This document shows, one piece after another, positions 12,843 to 25,100 of a stretch of DNA of 64,000 bases. The stretch is from Solenopsis invicta (Eukaryota; Arthropoda; Insecta; Hymenoptera; Formicidae). Under the pieces are notes generated by a model that was not told the DNA's origin, did no database searches, and was given only the letters and a program-made list of their open reading frames with translations. The position numbers were made by a program, and so were the translations under genes. Positions within the stretch are counted from its first letter, which is position 1, and each line of letters begins with the position of its first letter. Location: contig NC_052678.1 of assembly GCF_016802725.1 (NCBI RefSeq), forward strand, positions 10,894,483 to 10,958,482. Reading direction: 5' to 3'.

Positions 12843-14183
12843 ATTCCAACATCAGAAAGTAATCTTTGGTTTATTAATGTATGCGCGCAAGAAAATGTCG
12901 CTGTGAACGTGGGTAGATATACCAGGCGCGTTTTTATTACGTCCGCGATCTATGAAAAGCTGACGCGGCGCGGCGACGCGACGCTTCAAGTTCAAGCTTA
13001 AAAGAAGGAGTCGATGATGCGTTTAATGCGACATATGTAATACACATGTTGTGTTCATTGGGTAACCATAGCAATTCCGAAAGCCTCGACATTCCACCGT
13101 TCGACCGTTCTCACCCCCGCCGTCGCGCGTGGGTGAAATCTTCGCCCCTGAAGGCGAAGGTAATGCACACGTACGCCCTCGCGGAATGTGTGCGATCACG
13201 TAGATAAGGGACACTGACGGGGCGATACATAAGTATTGCTTCTGTTGTCCTTTGCTCAGTATATCTCATACTACCGTCGGGAAACAACTATTCACTCGGG
13301 GACGATTCATTCGTACAAATTTTTTCTCCAACGGTTCGAAACGGAAAAAAAAAGAAAGAAATCAAATAAAACATACGCGCCCGCGTACGTGGTAAACTTT
13401 ACCATTCGATCTCGCGCTCCGCTCTTCTTCGTTTCAATCTAGCAGATCGGTCGTAACGGATTACGACCATCGACGCAACGATTTAAAGGCAAAATAGTGA
13501 ATTAAACTTTATTGAAAAATATTTCAAACTCAAAGATATTGTGAAAGCTCGTCAAGTCGATGATGGCAGCGGATGGCAATGCGTGAATGATCGATCCAAG
13601 TGAATCTGAAAAGTAACATTCCACCTCTCGTGGAATTAAAACGTAACTAACGATCCATCATGATTCGCTATGTAAAAACGTACTCGAGAGGATTAAATGG
13701 ACGAGGCTTTTTCCAAGTGTCTTCGCTCGTACCTCCGTAGATGAGGGACGTACGTCCCGAGGACAAAGGCTAACCACTAAACCCTTGATCACCGCGTGAT
13801 TCTTTCTTCGAGCAAGGTTGATTCGTGCTCCTTTCATAATTAAATGACTGTTGAACGAATGCAAGGCTACCGGCAAAGCGCGATTATTTAAGCTATCGAC
13901 ACTGATCGATACACTCGTTTTCTCGTGATTAACTATCAGGCGCGATCGAGAAAGTTTCGTTGGAAGTGCCCGGTAATATTTCGACGGATATCTAAAGGAT
14001 AGATGATTCTTTTGAGTGAATAATCGATGAATAATCGTTGGAAGAATTATCAATAGTTGTGAAACATCGTTTCCGAGAGAAAAATATGTTACTGAACCAA
14101 TCGACGCTCCGAACACTGTCCATCGAAAGTCTTCCGGTCTTCGCGAATGTATGTTATTAAAAGAAACACGAAGAGTCATCAAC
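11613..14183. promoter_or_regulatory. Divergent upstream region of Lachesin and anoctamin
   Basis: This 2.6-kb gap separates two start codons that point away from each other. It should hold the Lachesin 5' leader (about 11613-11900, with CT-rich runs), both promoters and the anoctamin leader (about 13450-14183). GC- and CpG-rich patches lie at 12920-13220 and 13380-13470. Core promoter motifs cannot be assigned with confidence. Open frames here lie antisense or out of frame with the genes. Confidence 0.5.
12800..12841. repeat. (GA)n microsatellite
   Basis: About 21 GA units lie in the shared upstream region of Lachesin and the anoctamin. In insects such runs can bind GAGA-type factors, but here the run may be a plain microsatellite. 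Confidence 0.9.
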
Positions 14184-17100
14184 ATGGATGATAACAAGCA
14201 GCAAGTAGACGATGACAGCCAGGTATACTTAGAACCGTTCGAAAAATCGGTTTTGCATCCCGCGCACGTGAGAATATTTCTCATAGTGAGTTATCGTTTA
14301 ATAATATACATATATGTATATATCAATATGTTAAGTACTACATCTTCCAAGTGTAGCACGAGCACATATACATATGTATATAAAGAAAATGAAACGAAAA
14401 AATATTGTCAACGGCTCATATAAATTTCAATAGAATAATAATTTGTATAAAAATTTGTCAAATAATAAACGGGCGAGCGAAATAGTGAGGTGTCAATATT
14501 AATTTCGCATAATTATCTATGTAATTCTATTTACATTACAAATTTGGAGAATACGTAACGAATACGCAAAATCTTGTCGAATAATTAGATTGAACAAAAA
14601 ATATCGTGAGGCAGATATTGTCAGATAATTACGCGAAACTAAAGATACTTACAATTAATTAAAATTGACACCTATTTTGTTTGCTCGTTTATGTGGCCTT
14701 TAAATCAATTTTACTGAAAATAAAACAATTGATAATGCATAACGTTAACACATTTACGAGTTTGCGCTTCCGATATCTAAGTAATCCATCTGAATAAAGG
14801 CTGCACGTTTAGATGTATCTGAACGATACATCTAAACAGCTCGGATCGATATCTGCATCTGTCATCTCGTCAAGGGACTGTAAAAAAAGCTCATTATCCC
14901 AAGTCTAATTACCGGTGTAATCGACGTAATGTCCTTTTTCGCTACGTAGTACGCTAGCAGGAACTCGCGTTGGGTTTCGATGTTTAAAGGTGATTAAGAT
15001 ATCGATCCTCTGACCATTTTATTCTTCGTCAACTCATTTCTGTCGTTCTGTCTCTCGTTGGCATTACCGTTGAACCCATTATAAAATTAAAGCTCCGACA
15101 ATAACGTTCTTCCACGCATCGCGAGGCAATAATAGACACGAATAGGGATACATATAAATTGGCGGCGGCGGCGGCGGCGGCGGCGGCGGAATAAATGATC
15201 CAGCGGAAAAACGTCTAAATAATTTGCAGCAAAACCACAATGGAAGGCCCAACAGTTGGGGCAATTTTCTTCGTCCCGATGATAACAGCCCGGTCGAGCA
15301 CCAATTCAATGACGAGAAATCGAGTGGCTCCAGAACCAGCTCTCGCGCGTCCTCGGCCAGATCGACCAAGGGCTCTCACAGAGGAGTCAAGGGGGGAGTC
15401 TACGCGAATCGAGATGTCATTTACGAGCCTGACAAAAATGGCTCGCTAGCCGGCGAAACGCCGGCGAGTATCAGGAGAAAATTGTCGAGAGCCAGCGTAT
15501 ACCCATCCGGAACGAATCTGATCGCGCAGGATGCCTTCGGTAAGAATTAATTTAATTTAATTTAATTTAATTTAATTTAATTTAATAAATAAAACGGTGA
15601 AGCCCTGAACGCTGAACGCGCGAAGCGACTGGATCTTTCGTTATTTCGAGGCCGAAGCAAGGCGGTGTGTGCGAGGCGTTCGATAGCGTTAGGGAACACG
15701 GAACGCGATTGTCAACCCGGTTGTCTCTCTCGAACGTTGTCTTCTCGGAACTTGAAACGCGCCTACATACTACATTATACGTGAGATTGCACGTTTGCTC
15801 GACAAACATGGGAACTGCTGTAATTTTAACTCGTCCCACTTATATGGTGCTTTAATAACGGAATTTGTTAGATATTACGTATGCGATATCATCTGCACGA
15901 ACATAAAAAAAAAGAAGTAAACGAGAGTGAGTCGTGGAAACCTGCGGGGTTGTCTATAACAGCGATAAAGCTATGTCAGTAAACCTCGATCAATATGCGT
16001 ACGAATGTCAGCGTGTCACGAATATCGGATGTTAATAATGCAACGTTTTACTCGGCTCTAGTATTATCATCCTACGAATGTGAGCTCTAACTTCCTGGTT
16101 AACTTTTTGCTCTTTTTCGTAATAGCGTTCTACTTTTGCGAAACTATGTCGCGAAATTATAGACCCTGCGCGTTATCGTAAGGATACTTTCAAGGCGAAG
16201 TAATATAAATCTTACATCGCTCGATGACATGAAGAAAGGCTTTTTGCTTTTATATTTAATCCATTATATCAATATAATTGTCAAGCGGCATGCGGCACTT
16301 TCCTCGAAATGATGTGAAAGCCGTTAGGGCGCGGCCGACTTTAGAGTCAACTTGAAAAGAGAGTCGAAGCGCTTCACTCTTAAGCTAAAGCTAAAGCGTG
16401 TAAGCTTCACATAGCCATAAGATTACGCTAAATTCTATTTAAACTGAACAAGGTCCCAAACTCACGGCACCCGCTACTCCGGAAATCAATCCTTCGCTAC
16501 CGGATACACCAGTTTCGTTGGATTTCGTCGAAGGCAACGCCGGAGATTCATTGCCGTCGAAAGATACGGGAATCGATCCCGAGCTACTTTATTTTCGGTG
16601 AGTAATTGTCTATCACGGCGATATGTCACGAGCTATTTCGGACCTTACACAATCGAGTGCCAAGACGTGTATACATATATGTGTATATAGATGGACGTAG
16701 GCACTTTTCTATTATTACCAACTTAATACAATTATCTAGAACGTTAGCGATTGTCTCATCATTTTTTTATCGTTACTTATGCGCGAGCGAGCCACTCGGA
16801 GAAAGAAAATGCGAAGGGTCGTTTATTTCGGAGGAATAATTTCTCTTATTTTTAGAAACTTTTTCTATAAAACATGCGTGTACGAGATAAAAAGTATTAA
16901 GTATTCTTTTCAAATTAGGCCATCTGTCGAAAGGACTTTTTTAACGTGTCACGATCAAGCGACGATTAACCGACTCGATCTAATTTTAGCGACGGTCATC
17001 GAAGAATAGACATGGTATTAGTCTATCAGGAAGAGAACGAAGGGGTCATGACCGAATTAGAAGCTCGTCGGCGAGAGCAGAGACGAGTGTTTCAACAAAA

Positions 17101-20100
17101 TCTTTTGAAAGAAGGTCTGCAACTGGAGCTCGAGCCGAAGGAGAACTCGTTCGATGGGAAAACTAACTTTTTGAAATTACATATACCTTGGAAAGTCAAG
17201 GTGCAATACGCCGAAATAATGAGTTTAAAACTACCTACCAAGAGATTCAAAACGATTCCTATGAAAACATGGGTACGTGTTGAGGCGAGTTAAGGCGCTT
17301 TAAGGCAAGCGCGCGTTAGACGCGCGTTCTAAGCTTGTGCGTTGCGCGCGTATTATCGCGCCTAAGTGACGTATAAACACTTTTGAAAACACAGGATGCA
17401 GACGATGCCAAAGAACTATCCAAATTTTGGGCGCGATGGATGCGATGGACCAAATGGTTTCGTAAAATACATACTTGGGATACGTCGAAATATCCCGAGG
17501 AACCACATTTTTATGATTACATAGATTCCAGCGATCGTGAAGAAAGGTAAGGCCGAATAGTCGAATAGTCGTCGTCGAACGACTTATTATAACCAATTGA
17601 CTAACGTTCGACAGATTTATCGTTAAGGAAAGAGATAATTGTTACACGCCTGCCCAGAGATCGTTAATAGTGATGCAAATATTATTGCGAGCGAGATACG
17701 ACGAGAATCATGAGAAATCTGGTATTCGCAGGCTTTTAGCCGATGGAACGTATCTCGATTGTTTTCCTTTGCACGAGGGTCCTTATAATAAACCCATGCG
17801 CAGCGGAGAGATTCTCGATAGATACTTGTTGTACTTGATATGGGCGAGACCCTCCCAATGGTAATAGAAAATATAATACTTGGATTACTCGATGTCGAGC
17901 ATCGAGTTATTTTGCCTTATTATTATCTGAAATTGTTTTCATACATTTTTAGGTATAAAAAACAGCCATTGTGGTTAATAAGAAGATACTTTGGCGAGAA
18001 AGTCGCTCTTTACTTTGCCTGGCTAGGATTCTACACGAAAAGCTTATATGCACCAGCAGTGGTAGGACTTTTATGTTTCATTTACGGTCTTTTAAGCATG
18101 GACAGCGTAGACAATGTTCCTAGCAAGGAAATATGCGATCCTAATTTAGCTGGTAAATGAATGTCCTTGATTAGAATAAAAGATAGAGAGATATCATGAC
18201 ATTCCGTAATGCCCGTAATATTTCTAATTTTATATTTAACGCAATATTTTAGGAAATATCACTCTATGTCCTATTTGCGATAGAGCGTGTACCTATCAAA
18301 AACTCGGCGACTCTTGTCTATTCTCAAAATTGACTTACTTATTTGACAATCCCGGGACTGTCTTCTTCGCTATTTTTATGTCTTTTTGGGGTAAGAATTG
18401 AGAAAGGGTAAAGTACTTCATCTCCAACACGTGTTCGTTCTTTAATTATATTTCGATACTGACGTAACATCTTTGACACAGCTACGACATTCCTCGAGCT
18501 ATGGAAACGACGACAAGCCGTGCTCGTTTGGGAATGGGATCTTCAAAACGCCGATTACAACGAAGAGCCTAGACCTGAATTCGAGACGTCCGTTAAAACG
18601 TTTCGAATAAATCCCGTGACGAAGGAAAAAGAACCGTATTTGCCCGTGTGGTCTAAATTCATCCGAAATTTGGCTACTGGATCGATAGTATTTTTTATGG
18701 TAATTATATCACGCGCACACATTTCCACACACACACACACACACACACATACACACACACACACACACAGTGTGTCATCACAAATTATTATCGTTATATT
18801 ATCTTTTGCGCAGATATGCGTAGTCCTCGGGGCGGTTTTAGGGACGATCGTATATCGCATTTCGTTGGTTGCTATCTTTTACGGTGGAGGTGGTAGTTTT
18901 TTAAAAAGGCACGCAAAGATATTCACTTCCATGACCGCTGCCCTCATTAACTTGGTGATAATCATGATACTTACGCGAATCTATCATCGGTTGGCTCGTT
19001 GGATGGTCAATATGGAAAATCCGAGAACGCAGACGGAATACGAAGCCAGTTATACGTTTAAAATCTTTTTATTCGAGTTTGTCAACTTTTACTCTTCTTT
19101 GATTTACATCGCTTTTTTTAAGGTATACCAGCATATACGACGTCAAACGGAGGACGGAGGAGGAGTTTCACATCACGAGATTCATCTCATATTTATTTAT
19201 TTATTTTAGGGAAGATTTTTCGTTCATCCTGGCGATGCACAAGCGCGAGACTCAGAGTTTTATCGTATTAAAACGGACGTTTGCGATCCTGCTGGTTGCC
19301 TTTCCGAAGTCTGTATTCAACTTGCGATTATAATGGTCGGTAAACAATGCTTTAATAACATTGTCGAAATTTTATCACCGAAATTGTGGAATTGGTGGCG
19401 CAAGAGAACGCATGTCGCGGCGACGAAAGACCACGGTAGAAGATACACGTGTTGGGAGAAAGATTATCAACTTCAAGACCCGGGAAGATTAGCTTTATTC
19501 GACGAATATTTAGAAATGAGTGAGTCTGGCATTACGCGTAACGCTTCTATCAACTTCTATTTACAGATTTACATATCTGTATATACATTTTTTCTTCTTG
19601 CACTGTTTACGTAGTACTGCAGTATGGATTTGTAACATTATTCGTGGCAGCGTTCCCCTTAGCACCTCTATTCGCTTTATTGAATAATATCGCTGAGATA
19701 AGATTGGACGCGTACAAAATGGTCTCGGAGGCTCGAAGACCTTTAGCCGAGCGAGTAGAGGATATTGGTGCTTGGTTTGGTATTCTTAGGGGTGTAACTT
19801 ACGTGGCGGTAGTATCAAATGTACGCACGCACCTCTCACTCGATACTCGATATTCATCGAGTCGCGCCCGCAATCTTCAATCTTACGAAATATACGTGTT
19901 TCAGGCCTTCGTTATCGCGTACACATCCGACTTTATTCCACGTAGCGTGTACGCATTCGTTTATTCGCCCCACGAAGATTTGGTGGGTTACATCGATAGC
20001 TCCCTGTCAGAATTCAATACTTCCGATTATCGCGATGATATGAAGAGCGACGTAGAAGCTAAACATCCGGAAACGTGTCAGTACAGAGGCTACAGAAACG

Positions 20101-20571
20101 GTCCGGATCACATCGATCCTTACGGACTTAGTCCGCAGTACTGGCATGTTTTCGCCGCGCGTCTAGCATTTGTCGTTGTCTTCGAACACTTTGTAAGTTG
20201 ACAAACTCCTTCTTTTTTTATAGTAATATAACATGATAAATTTGTTGTTTCGATTAAGATAAAACTTTTTTCCTTTTAAACAGGTTTTCGCAATTACCGG
20301 TATTATGAGCTACGCAATACCAGCTGTACCACATTCTCTGACAACTCAGATACAACGCGAACAATTGATCGCTCAAGAAGAAAAATATGAAAAGGAAATA
20401 AGGGGAAAAGAGGATGAAGATGATTTACTTTCGGTTTTGAGGGAAGCCGGAAGCATCGGTAGAGGAAGCTGGGCCAGACGATTCAGTAAATTGAGCGACG
20501 CTTTAGATACTCACGCTGACATTAGGCATAGTAAACGCAGCGATAGCTCCACAGTATGGCAAGTGCCGTAA
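14184..20571 (+). CDS. Anoctamin (TMEM16 family, ANO1-7 type)
   Basis: Fourteen exons join in frame to about 1058 aa: 14184-14267, 15230-15539, 16453-16597, 16990-17272, 17395-17546, 17615-17860, 17953-18152, 18253-18390, 18482-18699, 18814-19122, 19210-19519, 19615-19820, 19905-20192 and 20284-20571. The family forms Ca2+-activated chloride channels or lipid scramblases. A Ser/Arg-rich N-terminus is followed by the cytosolic motif RDGHRRIDMVLVY (about 180), WLIRRYFGEKVALYFAWLGFY before TM1, WKRRQAVLVWEWD, and the pore region. All six Ca2+-site residues can be matched to mouse ANO1: N744 and E748 (NNIVE), E794 and E797 (EYLEM), E826 and D830 (EIRLD). The start at 14184 has a strong context (AACATGG); an in-frame ATG at 14151 is possible. 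Exon 1 has a second usable donor after 14222, which would remove 15 residues. Channel or scramblase activity cannot be decided here. Confidence 0.93.
14465..14692. mobile_element. MITE-like inverted-repeat element in anoctamin intron 1
   Basis: The left end (ATAAACGGGCGAGCGAAATA, then GGTGTCAATATTAATT after four extra bases) matches the reverse complement of the right end (ATAAACGAGCAAACAAAATA, then GGTGTCAATTTTAATT). The arms are about 36 bp with a few changes. The interior is non-coding, and the total of 228 bp is typical for a non-autonomous DNA transposon. I found no clear target duplication. Confidence 0.7.
14807..14837. repeat. Perfect 13-bp hairpin in anoctamin intron 1
   Basis: GTTTAGATGTATC and its exact reverse complement are separated by five bases. 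The hairpin lies about 115 bp after the MITE-like element. It may be a relic of another insertion; it is too short for a normal microRNA precursor. Confidence 0.8.
15161..15189. repeat. (GGC)n run before anoctamin exon 2
   Basis: Nearly ten GGC units end about 40 bp before the acceptor of exon 2, where a pyrimidine tract and branch point would normally lie. It is non-coding in the gene model. Confidence 0.9.
15545..15586. repeat. (TTTAA)n run at the start of anoctamin intron 2
   Basis: About seven AATTT-type pentamers begin within 10 bp of the exon 2 donor. It is a simple repeat. The rest of this 0.9-kb intron (to 16452) holds nothing that I recognise. Confidence 0.9.
18727..18770. repeat. 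(CA)n run in anoctamin intron 9
   Basis: A CA repeat of about 40 bp fills over a third of a 114-bp intron (18700-18813). A frame reads through it, but the GT-AG intron restores the conserved family sequence on both sides. Confidence 0.92.
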
Positions 20572-20726
20572 AATCGAACATTACCTTTTTATTATTGTTC
20601 ATTCCACTCATAAAATTCGAGGTCATATAAGATTAATAAGGAAAAAAAGCCAAATGTTCTGTCTATTGTGTAAACATTAACTATTCTCAGTATCATTTCC
20701 AAATAACTCATAAGTACCAGTTTTAT

Positions 20727-20732
20727 AATAAA
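20727..20732 (+). terminator. Candidate anoctamin poly(A) signal
   Basis: AATAAA lies about 156 nt after the anoctamin stop codon. Confidence 0.5.
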
Positions 20733-20965
20733 CTTACATTTGCGCTTTTCAACAATTTCGACCCTAATTATCAGATGCACTGTAAAAAACGCAGATATAA
20801 GGTAAAAGTTACAAATACTGTTACACAATATACTTTTTTATTTTACATAATGCCATATTTTTTTCCTAGAAATTATTACAATCTATATTATGTATGTATA
20901 TATATATATGTATATAGAATATATTTATAATAATATACATGTATTTTCTCCCTCTTTCCCTCCTG

Positions 20966-21031
<66 letters not shown>

Positions 21032-22162
21032 TGCGCGCGTGTGTGCGTGTGTGTGTACATGTTTTTGTATACATGTTCATTTCGATACACATCACTTTCT
21101 TACGTCTATTACTTTAAGAGCTAAATGTCTAATTACATTAACATATTTTTTACATGAAAACTATATCACAGTTGTGTTTGAAGGAGAGATGGGAATTTAA
21201 AGGAAGCCATTCAGGTAACTGATACTGAGCGTAGTCTATTCAGTAAGATTATAAAATGTGATAAAAATACTAAGTACTATTTTAAATAGGAAAACTTGAA
21301 AATTTATCAAAAAAATTATCAAATAATCATTTAACATTTTTTTCTATTTTTGCATTTAATAATTTGGCACTAATACAAATACTTTATTTGCAATCCATCA
21401 ATCTATCAGGACTCTGCACGAATTGTACTTGCCGGCCTATTTTCAACTTTACGCTTTGCCCTTGTCTCACTTCATGCTCATTCCAAATAACAATTGATAC
21501 TCGGACAGCACGCAACTTTCGAAATTGTAATTTTCAAAAAAAAAGGGGGGGGGCTAACATCATACACTTTAGACTTTGTGTTATTCTACTTTTATTCTTG
21601 GTCAAATCGTTCTCGCGAATCAAAAAAGAGGATGGGCATCATTAAAACTTGGAACTCGGACAACACGCGGGTTGGTGAAATAAGAGAATTACATACATAC
21701 ATCTAGTCCTTAACTCTTATCAGAGCGTAGCGACCTCTCGACGTATTTCTGTGATGTGCGCTGTTTACAATTTACACAGATATACGGGACTTACAGTTTA
21801 ACGGCTTTATCTAGAGAAATTCTCTTGACAAGATACCTCTCGGTGGTTTGCTATTGTCTTGCGAGAGGTAACAGTCGAATAAAATCAAATGTTTTAAATC
21901 AGTGAGATATGAACCTAACCCGAATCTTCGGCATAGAGAGTAGACGCACGACTCTCTGTACCACGATCGCTACAGGTTAGATAAGAGGATTAGCGCTAGT
22001 TGAAAATTTGCTAAAATGTGCAATTCATGTCAAACCTAATATTAGATTATGTTTTTTTGTGTGGCAAAAAATTTCAACTTTACTTACCAAATGGACTAAG
22101 CTGCGACTGAAAATATTTTTCCAATAAAGTAAAAAAATAAAATTGTGTGGAAAGAGCAACAC
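20733..22162. other. Convergent gap between anoctamin and Sos
   Basis: This stretch holds the 3' flanks of two genes that point at each other. It carries a long TA/TG microsatellite at 20964-21056. TTTATT at 21591-21596 (AATAAA on the minus strand) lies about 570 nt after the Sos stop and is a candidate Sos poly(A) signal. No coding frame is convincing. Confidence 0.6.
20964..21056. repeat. (TA)n-(TG)n compound microsatellite
   Basis: About 10 TA units are followed by about 20 TG units and then mixed GTGC steps. Alternating purine-pyrimidine runs of this length can adopt Z-DNA, though nothing else suggests a function. Confidence 0.93.
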
Positions 22163-25100
22163 TTAGCTAGGTCCAGGAGGGGTAAAATTAAACATGGTAG
22201 TAGGTGGACGTCCTGGTAAAGGTTTTGGTGGTAACCTCGGCGTTACTGATCCTGAAACCCAATAACATAAAAAATAAACGTCTGTGAAAATAAATATCTG
22301 TTATACACATAAATTTGTAAACGACATATTATCTCACCGTTAGGCTGCGTTGGTGGAAGTTTTGTAGGGCTAGAACTATTAAAAGACATATGTCTCCGTG
22401 GATGAATGACAGTACAGCCTGTATTTTCTAACGTGGAATTTCGACGCGTTAATATTGCCGAACTACTCGGGTTTAGCGTCGCTGGAAGTCGTGATGGTAC
22501 AGGTCGCGGTGGTAACGGCGGTGGCGAAATATCATCTCTCGGAGGAAGAATTGGTGCATTTGGAGCTTGTTTTGCCTATATTTGTTCAAAACAAATTTCT
22601 TACTTTCTTGAAGAAAATCACATGATAATATCTTGTTTTTCATTAATCTTAGTGCAAAAATATTTCTACTCTAATATAATATAGAAATATGAGTTTAATA
22701 TAACATATCTGTCAAAACATTCATATCCAATATAACAAGTAAGAATGAAAGTAATAAACATTGGTATTGAATAAAAATAAAAATAATTGCTTGATTTAAA
22801 AATAACATTTTTTTTTAGAAAACATTTAAATTTGCAATATTTTAAAATCTTGTTACAAGAAGATATCTCAACATTGAATTATTATAGTATTCGAAAAAAA
22901 CTTTTAAACCAAATGTATCTCAGATAATTTTAAAATCTTACTTGTTGCGGCGATTCGCTGCATGAACCTTCTCGTCTGGGTTTAGGTCTGGGTGGTAAAG
23001 GTGGTGGAGGTTGGCTAGGAGGTACATTATTGGGAAACGATGGTGTTTGTATTGCACTGGGACTGCCACCTGGCAACGGTAGAGACGTTGTAGGACTTAT
23101 CATGTTTATAGTGCTATTAAAGACGAAGTGAGTTTGAGGATTCGTAAAGAAATGTCCAGGAGATTGAGGGCTGCTACCCGACGAAGCGAGTGAAAGCGCC
23201 GACATGCTAGGTGGACTAGGTGATGCCGGTGGCACAGATGCTATAGAATAAACGACGAGAGTTATATTTATAATTGTAATTAATACGTGATTTAAGTATA
23301 AATGCATACCTAATAAGACAGGCACAAAAACGCTATGGTCCATTACATGTGGAATTGTGATTTGTGATCCATGTGGAGGTGTTTCCGGTAATCCGTGGGG
23401 AAACGCGTCCGCTGGAGACTCGTGTAATCTTACGCTGGATGTTACCACATGTAACGGAGCTGGTAATCTTCCGCTTCTAGCTTTGATTCCTGGCGATTTC
23501 AAGTTCAACTCTGGCCATTTACGCGGCTATTGCAAAAATTTAAGAAAATGTAAAAGACATAATAATTTTTATACACTGTATCATTGTGTTAAATAACGCT
23601 TACAAATCGTGGAGGTTGCCTGCATCCTCTTGGTTCTATTTCTAAGCTTTTATTATATAAATAATTGCTTATATCCGCGTCTTTCATATTAGGATCAAAA
23701 GGACATAGATTTTCAAGAAATTGCCTTATTCTAGACTCCACCAAAAGACAATAGGGTTGATTTTGATACTGTTGTATTTCACCAGTTATTTCTGCTACTT
23801 TTCGGCGTTTGCTAAAATTAATAAGCTCCGGACTTCCTGGTAAATAATCTGAATTTCCTTCTTCAATATGCAGAATATTAGTCAAGTACATACCTAAGAA
23901 TAAAAAAATAGTTTAATTTTCTTTAATAATAAAGGACTTTGTAATACCACTTTATAATATTTACCAAAGAATGGTACGCAAGGTGGATTGATAGATCTTA
24001 GTTTCTCTTGATACTTCCGAAAATGGTCGTTATTAAGCTCTCGTGCTTCTTCCAACGCTTTTTCTAATCGTGCAGGTAATTGCTGTAAAAGTAAACTTGT
24101 AAAAAAGTAATAGTTTGTTATAAGAATTTTGATTTTAATTATGTATATGAATTGGACATACCTGAAATGTACACTTTAATCTGAAAACCGAAGCCGATCC
24201 CATAGCACTGATAACAGCTAGAACGCCGTTAAAATTATTGAGATCTTGCAGCACCATCATTACTTCGATTGCACGTGATATAATGGCTAATCTCTCGTCG
24301 AAATTTTCAGCTTCTACTATTGTCTTTTCTAACCATCTTGTAAACTATCAAATCGTAGTAAAATGAAAAAATAAAATTAACGTGACATAAAACAATAAAC
24401 ATTTAATATCTCGCGATATATTTCTGATAACTTAAAATGCAAACTTACATTTGTTGTATGCTTAATCATTTTCAGCAGATTTGGTGATGTCTTTTCCTTA
24501 TCCTTTTTTGTCCATACAGATCCGACTAATTCGGAAGGCTTTACTGTTCTATACAGATCAAACTCCAATAATGTTAATTGTCTTGCTAATTCGATAGGAT
24601 GTAACTGTAATTGATAAAGTCATTTCAATATATTTCGGTAACTGATATTGTCATAAATACATCAAGATATTAGAGAAATATTATTTTAAGAAAAGGAATT
24701 AAAGGATAAATAATTTATATACCGTAAGTATTCCATATTCTTCTTCAGGAACTTTAAGATGCCACTCAACCGGTGGAGGAGATCGTTCAAAACTAAATGT
24801 GATAGGTCGTTGTTCCGATGGCTCGCATTTTCTTTGTACAATTTTTATTACTGAATCAACCCATTTCCGCATGGATTTACCACTAACTGTATCCAAAAAT
24901 AATTGCAATCTTTCCAAAAGATTTCTATCACGTTCAAAATCGTAAAAATGATGATCCACCTAAGAAAAAGGAAAAATAAAATAAAACAATATTTTAGTAC
25001 AAGAAAAAGGCTAAGAAGGACCGAGATAGAATACAATTTAAAAAAAATAAATTTATTTTAGTAAGTTAAGTTAAACTGACAATACGTTTCAACTTACTTG

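Noticed and set aside
13062..13075. Sequence resembling an RFX X-box (GTAACCATAGCAAT)
   Set aside because: It deviates at several consensus positions, and none of the flanking genes is an obvious ciliary RFX target.
13658..14284. 208-codon open frame on the minus strand, among the longest in the window
   Set aside because: It lies antisense to the anoctamin leader and first exon, has no recognisable domain or splice logic, and its composition follows the CpG-rich leader.
18555..18860. Minus-strand frame opposite anoctamin exon 9
   Set aside because: It is the antisense shadow of a conserved exon and a CA-repeat intron.
20866..21124. Open frames over the TA/TG tract between anoctamin and Sos
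   Set aside because: They are microsatellite translations lying beyond the stop codons of both genes.
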